From positions 19,678 through 83,677 of the forward strand of contig NZ_JABWGX010000022.1 of NCBI RefSeq assembly GCF_021730435.1: a stretch of DNA of 64,000 nucleotides, read 5' to 3'. Below the pieces are notes generated by a model. It made no database searches and was not told where the DNA came from. It was given only the letters and a program-made list of their open reading frames with translations. Below are positions 28,532-37,279 of this stretch, piece by piece. The stretch's first letter is position 1. Every line of letters starts with the position of its first letter. The DNA is from Xanthobacter agilis. Lineage in GTDB: Bacteria > Pseudomonadota > Alphaproteobacteria > Rhizobiales > Xanthobacteraceae. The position numbers and the translations under genes were made by a program.

Positions 28532-30342
28532 CCATTCAGACCCCCAACGGCTTTTCCCTCGACACCTCCGGCAAGCGCATCGTCGTCGATCCCGTCACCC
28601 GCATCGAAGGCCACATGCGCTGCGAGGTGAATGTGGATGCGCAAAACGTCATCCGCAACGCGGTCTCCACCGGCACCATGTGGCGCGGGCTGGAAGTCAT
28701 CCTCAAGGGCCGCGACCCGCGCGACGCCTGGGCCTTCGTGGAGCGCATCTGCGGCGTGTGCACCGGCTGCCACGCCTTGACCAGCGTGCGGGCGGTGGAA
28801 GATGCGCTGAACATCACCATCCCCAACAACGCCTATCTCATCCGCGAGATCATGGCGAAAGTGCTCCAGTGGCATGACCACGTGGTGCACTTTTATCACC
28901 TGCACGCCCTCGACTGGGTGAACCCGGTGAACGCGCTGAAAGCCGACCCCAAGGCCACCAGCGTGCTGCAACAGTCCATCTCGGCCCATTCCAAGTCGTC
29001 GCCGGGCTATTTCCGCGACGTGCAGAACCGGCTCAAGAAATTCGTGGAGAGCGGCCAGCTCGGCATCTTCAAGAACGGATACTGGGACAACCCGGCCTAT
29101 CTGCTACCGCCCGAGGCGGACCTGCTGGCCGTCACCCACTATCTTGAAGCGCTCGATTTCCAGCGCGAAATCGTCAAGGTGCACACCATCTTCGGCGGCA
29201 AGAACCCGCACCCGAACTATCTGGTGGGCGGCGTGCCCTGCGCCATCAACATGAACGGCGACATGGCCGCCGGCGCCCCGCTCAACATGGAGCGGCTGAA
29301 CTTCGTGCAGTTGAAGCTCCAGGAGGCGTTCGAGTTCTCCCAGAACGTGCTGGTGCCGGACGTGATCGCCATCGCCTCCTTCTACAAGGGCTGGCTCTAT
29401 GGCGGCGGCCTCTCCGGCCAGAACGTGATGGACTATGGCGACTATGCCGCCATCCAGGGCCAGAAGAAGACCGACCGCCTGCCCGGCGGCGTCATCCTCA
29501 ACGGCAATTGGGACGAGATCCTTCCCATCGACCCGCGCGACCCCGATCAGGTGCAGGAATTCGTCTCGCACTCCTGGTACACCTATGGCGACGCCGACAA
29601 GGACAAGGGCCTGCACCCCTGGGACGGCATCACCGATCCCAAGTTCGATCTCGGCCCCAATTTCAAGGGCACCCGCACCGACATCAAGCAGGTGGACGAG
29701 AACGCCAAGTATTCGTGGATCAAGGCGCCGCGCTGGCGCGGCAATGCGGTGGAGGTCGGCCCGCTCGCCCGCTACATCCTCGCCTATGCCCACGGCGTGC
29801 CGTTCGTGAAGGGGCAGGTGGACGAGGCGCTGGGCCGCTTCAACAGCCTCGCCGGCACCCAGCTCACGGTGAAGCAGGCGCTGCCCTCCACCATCGGCCG
29901 CACGCTCGCCCGCGCGCTCGAGGCGCATTATTGCGCCCATATGATGCTGGACGATTTTTCCGCCCTCATCGCCAACATCAAGGCGGGCGACACCGCCACC
30001 GCCAACATGGAGAAGTGGGACCCCGCGACCTGGCCCAAGGAAGCCAAGGGCGTCGGCACCGTGGCGGCGCCGCGCGGCGGCCTCGGCCACTGGATCAAGA
30101 TCAAGGACGGCCGCATCGAAAACTACCAGTGCGTGGTGCCCACCACCTGGAACGGCGGCCCGCGTGACCCCAAGGGCAATATCGGCGCGTTCGAGGCCTC
30201 GCTCCTCAACACGCCCATGGAACGCCCCGAGGAGCCGGTGGAGATCCTGCGCACCCTCCACTCGTTCGACCCGTGCCTCGCCTGCTCGACCCACGTCATG
30301 TCCGACGATGGCGAGGAGCTGGCCCGTGTCACCGTGCGCTGA
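28528..30342 (+). CDS. hupL: Uptake [NiFe]-hydrogenase large subunit HupL
   Basis: A 604-residue catalytic subunit that oxidises H2. Nickel-iron ligands are Cys75 and Cys78 in [10 protein letters not shown] and Cys583 and Cys586 in DPCLACSTH. The 15-residue tail after His589 ([15 protein letters not shown]) is removed by the HupD protease once the metal centre is in place. It has no signal and crosses the membrane with HupS by the Tat system. The start is GTG, overlapping the hupS stop by 4 bp. Length is normal. Confidence 0.98.
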   Translation: MTIQTPNGFSLDTSGKRIVVDPVTRIEGHMRCEVNVDAQNVIRNAVSTGTMWRGLEVILKGRDPRDAWAFVERICGVCTGCHALTSVRAVEDALNITIPNNAYLIREIMAKVLQWHDHVVHFYHLHALDWVNPVNALKADPKATSVLQQSISAHSKSSPGYFRDVQNRLKKFVESGQLGIFKNGYWDNPAYLLPPEADLLAVTHYLEALDFQREIVKVHTIFGGKNPHPNYLVGGVPCAINMNGDMAAGAPLNMERLNFVQLKLQEAFEFSQNVLVPDVIAIASFYKGWLYGGGLSGQNVMDYGDYAAIQGQKKTDRLPGGVILNGNWDEILPIDPRDPDQVQEFVSHSWYTYGDADKDKGLHPWDGITDPKFDLGPNFKGTRTDIKQVDENAKYSWIKAPRWRGNAVEVGPLARYILAYAHGVPFVKGQVDEALGRFNSLAGTQLTVKQALPSTIGRTLARALEAHYCAHMMLDDFSALIANIKAGDTATANMEKWDPATWPKEAKGVGTVAAPRGGLGHWIKIKDGRIENYQCVVPTTWNGGPRDPKGNIGAFEASLLNTPMERPEEPVEILRTLHSFDPCLACSTHVMSDDGEELARVTVR

Positions 30343-30355
30343 AGGAGGCTGAGCC

Positions 30356-31126
30356 ATGACCGATGCGTCACTCCCCGGCACGGCCCCGCCCCCGGCCCCC
30401 GCTCCGGCGGCGGCCGGAGCCGCTCCGGCCGAAGAGGTGGTGAAGGGTGGAAAGCAGCTGACCACCTTCTACATCTATGAAGCGCCGGTGCGCCTGTGGC
30501 ACTGGGTGAACGCCCTGTGCATCGTGGTGCTGTGCATCACCGGCTACCTGATCGCCTCGCCGTTCCCGACCCTGTCGGGGCAGCCCAGCGACCATTATCT
30601 GATGGGCACCATCCGCTTCATCCACTTCTCGGCCGGCTACATCTTCGCGGTGGCCTTCATCGGCCGCATCCTGTGGGCGTTCGCGGGCAACACCTATGCC
30701 CGCGAACTGTTCACCCTGCCGGTGTGGAAGAAGAGCTTCTGGCGCGGCTTCTTCACCGAGATCGCGTGGTATGCCTTCCTGAAGCCGCGGCCGATGAAGT
30801 TCATGGGGCACAATCCGCTGGCCCAGACCTTCCTGTTCGTGGTGATGGTGCTTGGCACCATCTTCATGATCTTCACCGGGTTCGCCCTCTATTCGGAAGG
30901 CACCGGGCTCGGGAGCTGGCAGAGCCGCATGTTCGGCTGGGTCATTCCGCTGCTCGGCGGATCGATGCAGGTGCACACGCTGCATCACATCGGCATGTGG
31001 GCGATCATCCTGTTCGTCATCGTCCACGTCTACACGGTGATCCGCGAGGACATCATGAGCCGCCAGACCATGATTTCCGCTATCACCAACGGCTACCGCA
31101 GCTTCCGCGACAACGATCCGGACTGA
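30356..31126 (+). CDS. hupC: Ni/Fe-hydrogenase b-type cytochrome subunit HupC
   Basis: A 256-residue di-haem cytochrome b that passes electrons from HupS to quinone. After a Pro/Ala-rich N-terminus (1-35) come four transmembrane helices. Candidate haem histidines are in PVRLWHWVNA, RFIHFSAGYIF and VHTLHHIGMWAI. It lies 13 bp downstream of hupL with an AAGGAGG site. A terminator-like hairpin follows. Confidence 0.95.
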   Translation: MTDASLPGTAPPPAPAPAAAGAAPAEEVVKGGKQLTTFYIYEAPVRLWHWVNALCIVVLCITGYLIASPFPTLSGQPSDHYLMGTIRFIHFSAGYIFAVAFIGRILWAFAGNTYARELFTLPVWKKSFWRGFFTEIAWYAFLKPRPMKFMGHNPLAQTFLFVVMVLGTIFMIFTGFALYSEGTGLGSWQSRMFGWVIPLLGGSMQVHTLHHIGMWAIILFVIVHVYTVIREDIMSRQTMISAITNGYRSFRDNDPD

Positions 31127-31152
31127 GCCGCGAGGCAGGCCGACTGAAACCG

Positions 31153-31178
31153 GGGCGCGGCGCAAGCCGCGCCCTTTT
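31153..31178 (+). terminator. Rho-independent terminator after hupC
   Basis: GGGCGCGGC, a GCAA loop and GCCGCGCCC are followed by TTTT (31175-31178). It divides structural genes hupSLC from the maturation genes and may lower their transcription. Confidence 0.8.
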
Positions 31179-31384
31179 CATTTGCGCCCCCCGCCCCTTC
31201 CGCCCCTTCCATCGGCCCAAGGCCGCCCCCTGGCACCATCGCGGCGCGCGCCTCGAATCCGGAATTATACTTTCCGCTTTATGGACAAATCGACCATAAT
31301 CATTCCAACTGTCGCCGGACCGCCACGGTGGCGGTATGCAATGGCATCTCGAACGATCAACGCATTATCAGCCACGCGGCCGAC

Positions 31385-31414
31385 TGGCACAGTCTTTGAA
31401 TTGATCCAATTCAA
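31385..31414 (+). promoter_or_regulatory. Possible second promoter region, before hupD
   Basis: TGGCAC (31385-31390), five bases and TTGA give a sigma-54-like -24/-12 with one flaw (GA instead of GC at -12). Overlapping it, TTGAATTG-ATC-CAATTCAA (31396-31414) is a perfect 8-bp inverted repeat, and TTGATCCAATTCAA (31401-31414) matches the FNR/FixK box TTGAT-N4-ATCAA at all but one base. The 339-bp gap (31127-31465) otherwise has no gene and is locally AT-rich from about 31260. Confidence 0.4.
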
Positions 31415-31465
31415 TTCAGGCGGCGCCAGACCGCCGCGGGAGGGTAAGGCGTAGGAGGGGGTGGT

Positions 31466-32089
31466 ATGTCCGACCAAGGTATACACGCGCGCATCCTCGT
31501 GCTCGGCATCGGCAACATCTTGTGGGCCGACGAGGGCTTTGGCGTCCGCGTGCTGGAAGCGCTCGATCGCGACCATGTCTTCCCCGAGCATGTCACCCTG
31601 CTCGACGGCGGCACCCAGGGACTCTACCTCCTGCCCTATCTGGAAGACGCGGAAGGCGTCGTCATCATCGACGCCGTGGATTACGGCCTTGCCCCCGGCA
31701 CCCTCCACATCCTGGTCGATGACGAAGTGCCCGCCGTGCTCGCCAGCCGCAAGGTCAGCCTGCATCAAACCGGTTTTCAGGAAATCCTGGGCCTGCTCAC
31801 CCTGCGCGGCCACACGCCGACGCGCATCGTGCTGGTCGGCGTGCAGCCGGAGCGGCTGGACGATTACGGCGGCGGCCTCACGGCCACCGTGGCGGCCCAG
31901 GTGGAGGCCGCGGCCGCCAAGGTGCTCAAGGTGCTGCGCGCCGATTTCAACGTCTGGGTCACCGAGCGCGAGGAGACGCCCGAAGGGCTGCTTGCCGCGC
32001 CCATCGCCCGCGACCCTTACGAATCCGAGCGCCCCAGCGCCGAGGACGCGTGCCGCATCGGCGATCCGCGCATTCTCACCCGCTCCTGA
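31466..32089 (+). CDS. hupD: Hydrogenase maturation endopeptidase HupD
   Basis: A 207-residue protease of the HybD/HycI type that clips the HupL tail after nickel insertion. LVLGIGNILWADEGFGVRVLE near the start contains the conserved Glu, and further nickel-sensing acidic/His residues are at IIDAVDYG and SLHQTGFQE. Length is normal. It starts the maturation-gene block, 24 bp ahead of hupF. Confidence 0.95.
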   Translation: MSDQGIHARILVLGIGNILWADEGFGVRVLEALDRDHVFPEHVTLLDGGTQGLYLLPYLEDAEGVVIIDAVDYGLAPGTLHILVDDEVPAVLASRKVSLHQTGFQEILGLLTLRGHTPTRIVLVGVQPERLDDYGGGLTATVAAQVEAAAAKVLKVLRADFNVWVTEREETPEGLLAAPIARDPYESERPSAEDACRIGDPRILTRS

Positions 32090-32113
32090 AGCGCCCTCGA
32101 AGGATCGCAGATC

Positions 32114-32446
32114 ATGTGCCTCGGCCTTCCCATGCGCATTGATGCCACCGATGGCACGTTCGCGGTCTGCTCGGCGGCGGGCCGCACCGAGCGGGTGGAC
32201 CTGATCCTCGTGCCCGAGGCGCGGGCGGGCGACCATGTGCTGGTGTTCCAGGGCACCGCCCGCCGCCTGCTCGATGGGGAGGAGGCCCGCCTTATCACCG
32301 AAGCCCTCGACGGCGTGGCCGCCGTGATGGCGGGCACCGCCGATACCGCCCTCATCGACCGCGCCTTCGCCGATCTCGCCAACCGCGAGCCGGAACTGCC
32401 GCCCCATCTCGCCGCCGCTTACGCCGCCGGCCGAAAGGAAGCCTGA
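32114..32446 (+). CDS. hupF: HypC-family hydrogenase chaperone HupF
   Basis: A 110-residue protein beginning MCLGLPMRI, the HypC/HupF signature in which Cys2 takes part in Fe(CN)2CO transfer. It is longer than HypC and has an added C-terminal helix region, which distinguishes HupF from the HypC encoded at 38770. HupF is known to protect HupL maturation under oxygen in Rhizobium. It overlaps hupG by 1 bp. Confidence 0.92.
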   Translation: MCLGLPMRIDATDGTFAVCSAAGRTERVDLILVPEARAGDHVLVFQGTARRLLDGEEARLITEALDGVAAVMAGTADTALIDRAFADLANREPELPPHLAAAYAAGRKEA

Positions 32447-32841
32447 TGTCTCAGGACGCGCTCCACCCCCTCGTGCGCCGCCTGCTCACCGAGCGCGCCT
32501 ATGCCTGGCTTGAAACCGCGGAAGAGGCGTCCGGGCTCGATGCCCGCGACCTGTTCGTGCTGCTGCCGGCCCATGGCAAGGCCCATCTGGAGAGCCCCGA
32601 CATCGCCGTGGTGCTGCCCGAGCTGGTGCAGGCCCTGGGTGGGGCGGAGCGCATCGGCGGCGCCGTTGCCGGCCCCAAGGCCGAAGCCAGCTATCGCGAG
32701 GCGCTGAACCTCGCATTGCCGGCCATCGTGGTGCTGCGCGGCGGGGTGCCGCTTGGCGCCATCTCCCGCATGCGGGACTGGGACGAATATCTCGACCGCC
32801 TCGGCGCGCTCCTCGGCGCGCCCTCCACCGTCACGCATTAA
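32446..32841 (+). CDS. hupG: HupG/HyaE thioredoxin-like hydrogenase accessory protein
   Basis: A 131-residue thioredoxin-fold protein without the CxxC active site, as is normal for HyaE/HupG. It assists oxygen-tolerant or Tat-exported hydrogenase assembly, probably as a chaperone of the small subunit. LPAIVVLRGGVPLGAISRMRDWDEYL is the family's C-terminal pattern. Its place between hupF and hupH is conserved. Confidence 0.88.
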   Translation: MSQDALHPLVRRLLTERAYAWLETAEEASGLDARDLFVLLPAHGKAHLESPDIAVVLPELVQALGGAERIGGAVAGPKAEASYREALNLALPAIVVLRGGVPLGAISRMRDWDEYLDRLGALLGAPSTVTH

Positions 32842-32907
32842 GCCGCCGCGCCCGCCGACAGGTTCGTCGCGAAAGGTTCGCTTCGAAAGGTCTGCCTCGA
32901 AAGGTCC

Positions 32908-33765
32908 ATGCCGATGTCCTCCAGCCCCTTCGCCACCCAGGCCCCCATCGGCTTCGGCCCCGGCAGCCAGTCCAGCGCCGAGGATGAGGGGCTCGCCTAT
33001 CTGCCCATGCCGTCCGGCATGCGCACCTTCGAGGCCCACCTGCCGGAGGTGGAGGACAAGGCCCGGTTCGCCCCTGCCCTGGCGGCGCTGAACGACATTC
33101 TGGCCGCGCTCCGGGGCTGGACGCCGGGCGCCAGCATCACCGTTCCGCTCGGCCATCTGGACCCAGCCAATCTCGCCCTGGTGGACGAGACCCTGGGCGA
33201 GGGCGAGGTGGCGGTGAAAGTCACGGCCCCCGGCCGCGCCATGGCGATCCAGGAGGCGACCTTCGCCGGCGTCTGGCGCCTGTCCGGCTCGGAAGGGGCG
33301 GACCGGGTGGAAGTGTCGGCCTTCCCACGCGGGGCCATCCTGCGCGCCCATGACGAGACCTGGGCCATCGACACCGCCCGCCTCGCCGAGATCGACGGCC
33401 CCGGCATCTTCAACGCACCCACCCTTCTGGTGGAGATCGACCACCGCGCCCGGACCCGCGCCGAGGGCGGCGCGCCCCACGTCATCAACCTGTCGCTACT
33501 GCCGCACACGCCGGAGGACCTGGCCCTGCTCGACGCCAAGCTGGGCCAGGGGGCAACCGTGGTGCTCTCGCGCGGCTATGGCAATTGCCGCATCGACGCC
33601 GCCGCGCTGAAGGGCGTGTGGCGGGTGCGGTTCTACAATTCCACCGACATTCTCATCCTCGACACCATCGAGATCTGCGATGTGCCGGAAGTCGCCTGCG
33701 CGGCGGCGGAGGACATCGCCGATTCCGCCGAGCGGCTGGTCGAAGTGCTCGAAGCGGTGGCGTGA
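32908..33765 (+). CDS. hupH: HupH/HyaF hydrogenase accessory protein
   Basis: A 285-residue member of the HupH/HyaF family. LPMPSGMRTFEAHLPEVEDKARF near the N-terminus and LSRGYGNCRIDAAALKGVWRVRFYNSTDILILDTIEI in outline near the C-terminus are typical. Needed for full hydrogenase activity in related bacteria, with a mechanism still unclear. It lies 66 bp after hupG and 7 bp before the hupIJ fusion. Confidence 0.9.
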   Translation: MPMSSSPFATQAPIGFGPGSQSSAEDEGLAYLPMPSGMRTFEAHLPEVEDKARFAPALAALNDILAALRGWTPGASITVPLGHLDPANLALVDETLGEGEVAVKVTAPGRAMAIQEATFAGVWRLSGSEGADRVEVSAFPRGAILRAHDETWAIDTARLAEIDGPGIFNAPTLLVEIDHRARTRAEGGAPHVINLSLLPHTPEDLALLDAKLGQGATVVLSRGYGNCRIDAAALKGVWRVRFYNSTDILILDTIEICDVPEVACAAAEDIADSAERLVEVLEAVA

Positions 33766-33772
33766 GGGCATC

Positions 33773-34681
33773 ATGGCAACATCGCTGTTTCCCCCATCCA
33801 GCTTCGAGGGCTCCTACCTCGGCGATCGCGCCCGGCTCTCGCCCGCCGCGCGGCTCGAGTGCAAGGTGTGCTGGCACGTCTACGACCCGGCCGAAGGCTG
33901 CGAGGCGTGGCAGGTGCCCCCCGGCACCGCCTTCAACGATCTGCCCGACCACTGGCGCTGCCCGGTGTGCGATGGCGCGCGCGACCAGTTCATGGTGCTC
34001 GACGGCGGCGCCGCCGGCACCTCCGCCGTGCGGTTGGAACCGACGCCGGAAGACGCCGCGCTCGCCCGCACCCTGGCCACCGCGCCGGGACGGTTCGAGG
34101 CGGTGTTCCAGGAGATCCACGCCGCGCGCATGAAGGGCGTGCCGTTCGTGAACGGCGCCCTGTCGGTGAAGGCGGTCGGCTTCCGCGCCCATGAAGGGCG
34201 GGTGGTCGGCGTGCTGGTGACCCCCTGGTTCATGAACATCATCCTGCTGCCGGCCCTCGGCGAGGACTGGTCCGGCCTGCCCACCGGCACCCGCGAGGAG
34301 ATCGCCTTCCCCTCCGGCGCCTACGAGTTTCTCTCCGCCGAGCGCCCGGAAACCGGGCCCTACAAAGCCTGCTCCCTGTTCTCCCCCATGTTCGACTTCT
34401 CCTCCATGCTCCAGGCGGTGGAGACGGCCGAGGCGGTGATCCCGTCCCTGCTCGATCCCGCCAACCGCGCGGAGGGCACCCGCTCCGGCGAGATCCGCCG
34501 CCGCGCCGAGGCCGACGCCGCCCGCGCCGCCGAACAGGAGCGCGCGGCCGAGGACGACACCGCGCCGGCGGGTCCGCCGACCGCCCTGTCGCGGCGCGCC
34601 ATGATCTTCGGGCCGGGCCTCGCGGCGCACGACGAGCCGGCGGCGCCCGCCGCCGGGGCCGGGACGGACACCCGGCCATGA
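33773..34681 (+). CDS. hupIJ: Fused rubredoxin HupI and HupJ/HybE-type chaperone
   Basis: A 302-residue fusion. Residues 25-75 are a rubredoxin with Cys30, Cys33, Cys63 and Cys66 holding one iron. About 85-245 are a HupJ/HybE hydrogenase-assembly chaperone domain (FQEIHAARMKGVPFVNGALSVKAVGF, VTPWFMNIILLP). A charged Ala/Arg-rich tail follows. In Bradyrhizobium and Rhizobium, HupI and HupJ are separate proteins. Rubredoxins of this cluster are thought to protect assembly against oxygen. The gene overlaps hupK by 4 bp. Confidence 0.9.
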   Translation: MATSLFPPSSFEGSYLGDRARLSPAARLECKVCWHVYDPAEGCEAWQVPPGTAFNDLPDHWRCPVCDGARDQFMVLDGGAAGTSAVRLEPTPEDAALARTLATAPGRFEAVFQEIHAARMKGVPFVNGALSVKAVGFRAHEGRVVGVLVTPWFMNIILLPALGEDWSGLPTGTREEIAFPSGAYEFLSAERPETGPYKACSLFSPMFDFSSMLQAVETAEAVIPSLLDPANRAEGTRSGEIRRRAEADAARAAEQERAAEDDTAPAGPPTALSRRAMIFGPGLAAHDEPAAPAAGAGTDTRP

Positions 34682-35721
34682 CCCATTCCCCCCGCCCCGG
34701 CACCACCCTCCAGCGCCTGACCATCGTGTGCGATCCCGCGCACGGGTCTCAGCCCTGGCGCTTCGTGCGTGAGGCGGGGGTGGACCCGGCGCGGACGCTG
34801 GAGGGCCGACCGGTGGAGGAGGCCGCCGGCCTCGCGCCGCGCATCTTCAACCTGTGCGGGGCCGCCCACGGTTATGCCGCCGCGCGCGCCCTGGGCTTCG
34901 CCGCCGTGGCGGATGCACCGGCCATGGCCCGCGAAAGCGTGCGCGACCATGCCCTCGCCATTTTCCACACCTGGCCCGGCCTGCTCGGCGGCGCGCCCGA
35001 TCGCGACGCCCTGCGCGCCCTATCGCAGCCCGGCCCGGAGGGGGCGGCGGCCTTGCGGCGGGCCTTGGTGGGTGCGCGCCTGCCCGATCGCGACTTCGGG
35101 AACCTGTCGTGCGCCGCGCTCGGGGCCTGGCTCTGCGCCGGGGAGACCGCCACCGCCCGCATCCTCAGCCGGCTGCGGCGCGAGGTGGACCCGGCCGAAG
35201 GCCGCGCCGGCCTACCCGAGCTGACCACCGTCGATCTGGCGCGGGCGCTTGAGAGCGCCGCGCCGGACGATGCCCCCCTGGCCCTGCGCGAGACCGGCGC
35301 CCTGAGCCGCATGGCCGGCACGCCGCTGTTCGCGGCCCTGATCGCGGCCGAAGGGCCGAGCCTGTTCGTGCGGCTGCTGGCGCGCCTCGCCGACCTGCTG
35401 GCGCTGCTGGAGGCGCCCCCCCAAGCTGCGCCCACTGCCTCAGCGCCCACCCGCGACGCGCCCGAGGGGCTGGGCTTTGCCGATGCCGCGCGGGGACTTC
35501 TCGGCCATGGCGCGCGCGTGGATGGGGGCCGGGTATCGCGCTATCGCATCCTCTCCCCCAGCGCCTGGAACCTCGCGCCCGGCGGCCTGCTGGAGCGCGC
35601 CATCGCCGCGCTCGATCCGTCCGGCGCCCAGGCGCAGCTGTTGGCGCACTTCCTGGTGTCGGCGATCAATCCCTGCGTGCCGGTGCGCCTCGACGTCACG
35701 GGAGCGCTGCGGCATGCATGA
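34678..35721 (+). CDS. hupK: HupK, degenerate large-subunit-like assembly protein
   Basis: A 347-residue protein distantly resembling HupL. Relics of the metal-site motifs remain as IFNLCGAAHGY near residue 60 and AINPCVPVRLDV at the C-terminus, where HupL has DPCLACSTH. HupK is thought to act as a scaffold during cofactor assembly. It overlaps hypA by 8 bp. Sequence conservation is low apart from those motifs, but the position is conserved. Confidence 0.88.
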   Translation: MTHSPRPGTTLQRLTIVCDPAHGSQPWRFVREAGVDPARTLEGRPVEEAAGLAPRIFNLCGAAHGYAAARALGFAAVADAPAMARESVRDHALAIFHTWPGLLGGAPDRDALRALSQPGPEGAAALRRALVGARLPDRDFGNLSCAALGAWLCAGETATARILSRLRREVDPAEGRAGLPELTTVDLARALESAAPDDAPLALRETGALSRMAGTPLFAALIAAEGPSLFVRLLARLADLLALLEAPPQAAPTASAPTRDAPEGLGFADAARGLLGHGARVDGGRVSRYRILSPSAWNLAPGGLLERAIAALDPSGAQAQLLAHFLVSAINPCVPVRLDVTGALRHA

Positions 35722-36055
35722 GATGGCCCTGTGCGAAAGCCTCCGCAGCGCGCTGGAAGAGGCCGCGCGGACGCAGAATTTCTCGAAGGTCACGCGGGTC
35801 CGCCTGGCCGTCGGCCGCTTCGCCGGGGTCGAGGTGGAGGCGCTGCGGTTCGGCTTCGACGTGGTGATGAAGGGCTCGCTGGCGGAGGGCGCGGACCTCG
35901 TCGTGCTCGACGAGCCCGGCACCGCCTGGTGCTTCGGCTGCAACGACACGGTGCCGCTCGCCCATCGGCTCGACCCCTGCCCCAAGTGCGGCGGCGAACG
36001 CCTGCTGCCCAACGGCGGCACTGAAATGACCATCAAAGACCTGGAGGTGATGTGA
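35714..36055 (+). CDS. hypA: Hydrogenase nickel-insertion protein HypA
   Basis: A 113-residue nickel chaperone. [10 protein letters not shown] gives the N-terminal nickel site (His2). The zinc site here is C-x2-C (WCFGC) and C-x2-C (DPCPKCGG). It works with HypB to deliver nickel to HupL. It overlaps hypB by one base. Confidence 0.96.
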   Translation: MHEMALCESLRSALEEAARTQNFSKVTRVRLAVGRFAGVEVEALRFGFDVVMKGSLAEGADLVVLDEPGTAWCFGCNDTVPLAHRLDPCPKCGGERLLPNGGTEMTIKDLEVM

Positions 36056-37278
36056 TGTGCACGGTTTGCGGCTGCGGCGGCGACGGCGCCACCATTTCCG
36101 AGGCCCACGGCCCACACGGGACGCATGAGCATGGGACGCATGAGCACGGGGCGCATGAGCACCAGCATGCTCATGGACACGAGCATGGCGCGCACACGCA
36201 TACCCATGCGGACGGCACCACCCACAGCCATCCCCACAACCACCACGACGACCATCACCACGATGACGCGCGCGGCCATGCGCAGGAGCACGGCGCTACG
36301 GGCGACGATCACGATGCAGTGACCAAGCCGGGCGGACCGGTGTACAGTCGGGCGCAGGACATTCCTCCAGCCTCCGCGCCGCAGCATGCATCTCGCTCTC
36401 ACGCTCATCACGGCGGCCATCACCACCCTGACGATCATCGTCATCATGGTGGTGATCACCCGCCGGCGCCGACCCTCGACTACGGACAGGGCCCCGCACG
36501 GGCTCACGCACCCGGTCTCAGCCAAGCCCGAATGGTCGAGATCGAAACCTCAATCCTCGCCAAAAACGACGGCTACGCCGCAGATAACCGGTCCCGCCTG
36601 GAAGCCGCCGGGATCCTCGCGCTCAATCTCCTCTCCGGCCCGGGGGCGGGCAAGACCACGCTCCTCGTCGAAACGCTGAAGGCGGTCGCCGCCCGCGTTC
36701 CCTGCGCCGTCATCGAAGGCGACCAGCAGACCGACAACGACGCCGCGCGCATCCGCGCCGTCGGCGTGCCGGCGGTGCAGATCAACACCGGCAAGGGCTG
36801 CCACCTCGACGCCCACATGGTCGGCCATGCGCTGGAAAAGCTGCCCCTGCCGGAAGGCGGCGTGCTGTTCATCGAGAATGTGGGCAACCTCGTCTGCCCC
36901 GCCGCCTTCGACCTTGGGGAAGCCCGCCGCGTGACCCTGATCTCGGTCGCGGAGGGGGACGACAAACCCCTGAAATATCCCGACATCTTCGAGAGCGCCG
37001 ACCTTGTGCTCATCACCAAGGCCGACCTTGCGCCCCATGTGGACGCGGACCTTGCCACGCTGGAGCGCAACATTGCCCGCGTGAATCCCCAAGCCGAGAT
37101 CCTGCACGTGTCCGCCCGCGGCGATGGGGGGCTCGCCAGCTGGATCGCCTGGCTCGACGGGGCGCGCGCCGCCCGCCTCGACGCCCTCGCCGCGGCAGCC
37201 GAAGCCCGCGCCCGAACGCTCCGCGCCGCCGCCGGCGTGCTGCGGCCGGTGTCGGCCGCCCAGGCGAAGGACGCCTGA
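36055..37278 (+). CDS. hypB: Hydrogenase nickel-incorporation GTPase HypB, histidine-rich
   Basis: A 407-residue HypB. MCTVCGCG gives the N-terminal metal site. A very long histidine-rich segment (about 18-135, at least 35 His, with [17 protein letters not shown] runs) should store nickel. The GTPase follows: P-loop GPGAGKTT (195-202), with a Cys/His metal site around KGCHLDAHM and the GTP-binding motif ITKADL. E. coli HypB is about 290 residues and lacks this His-rich insert. The ATG at 36055 is preferred over the overlapping GTG at 36052. Confidence 0.97.
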   Translation: MCTVCGCGGDGATISEAHGPHGTHEHGTHEHGAHEHQHAHGHEHGAHTHTHADGTTHSHPHNHHDDHHHDDARGHAQEHGATGDDHDAVTKPGGPVYSRAQDIPPASAPQHASRSHAHHGGHHHPDDHRHHGGDHPPAPTLDYGQGPARAHAPGLSQARMVEIETSILAKNDGYAADNRSRLEAAGILALNLLSGPGAGKTTLLVETLKAVAARVPCAVIEGDQQTDNDAARIRAVGVPAVQINTGKGCHLDAHMVGHALEKLPLPEGGVLFIENVGNLVCPAAFDLGEARRVTLISVAEGDDKPLKYPDIFESADLVLITKADLAPHVDADLATLERNIARVNPQAEILHVSARGDGGLASWIAWLDGARAARLDALAAAAEARARTLRAAAGVLRPVSAAQAKDA

Positions 37279-37279
37279 G

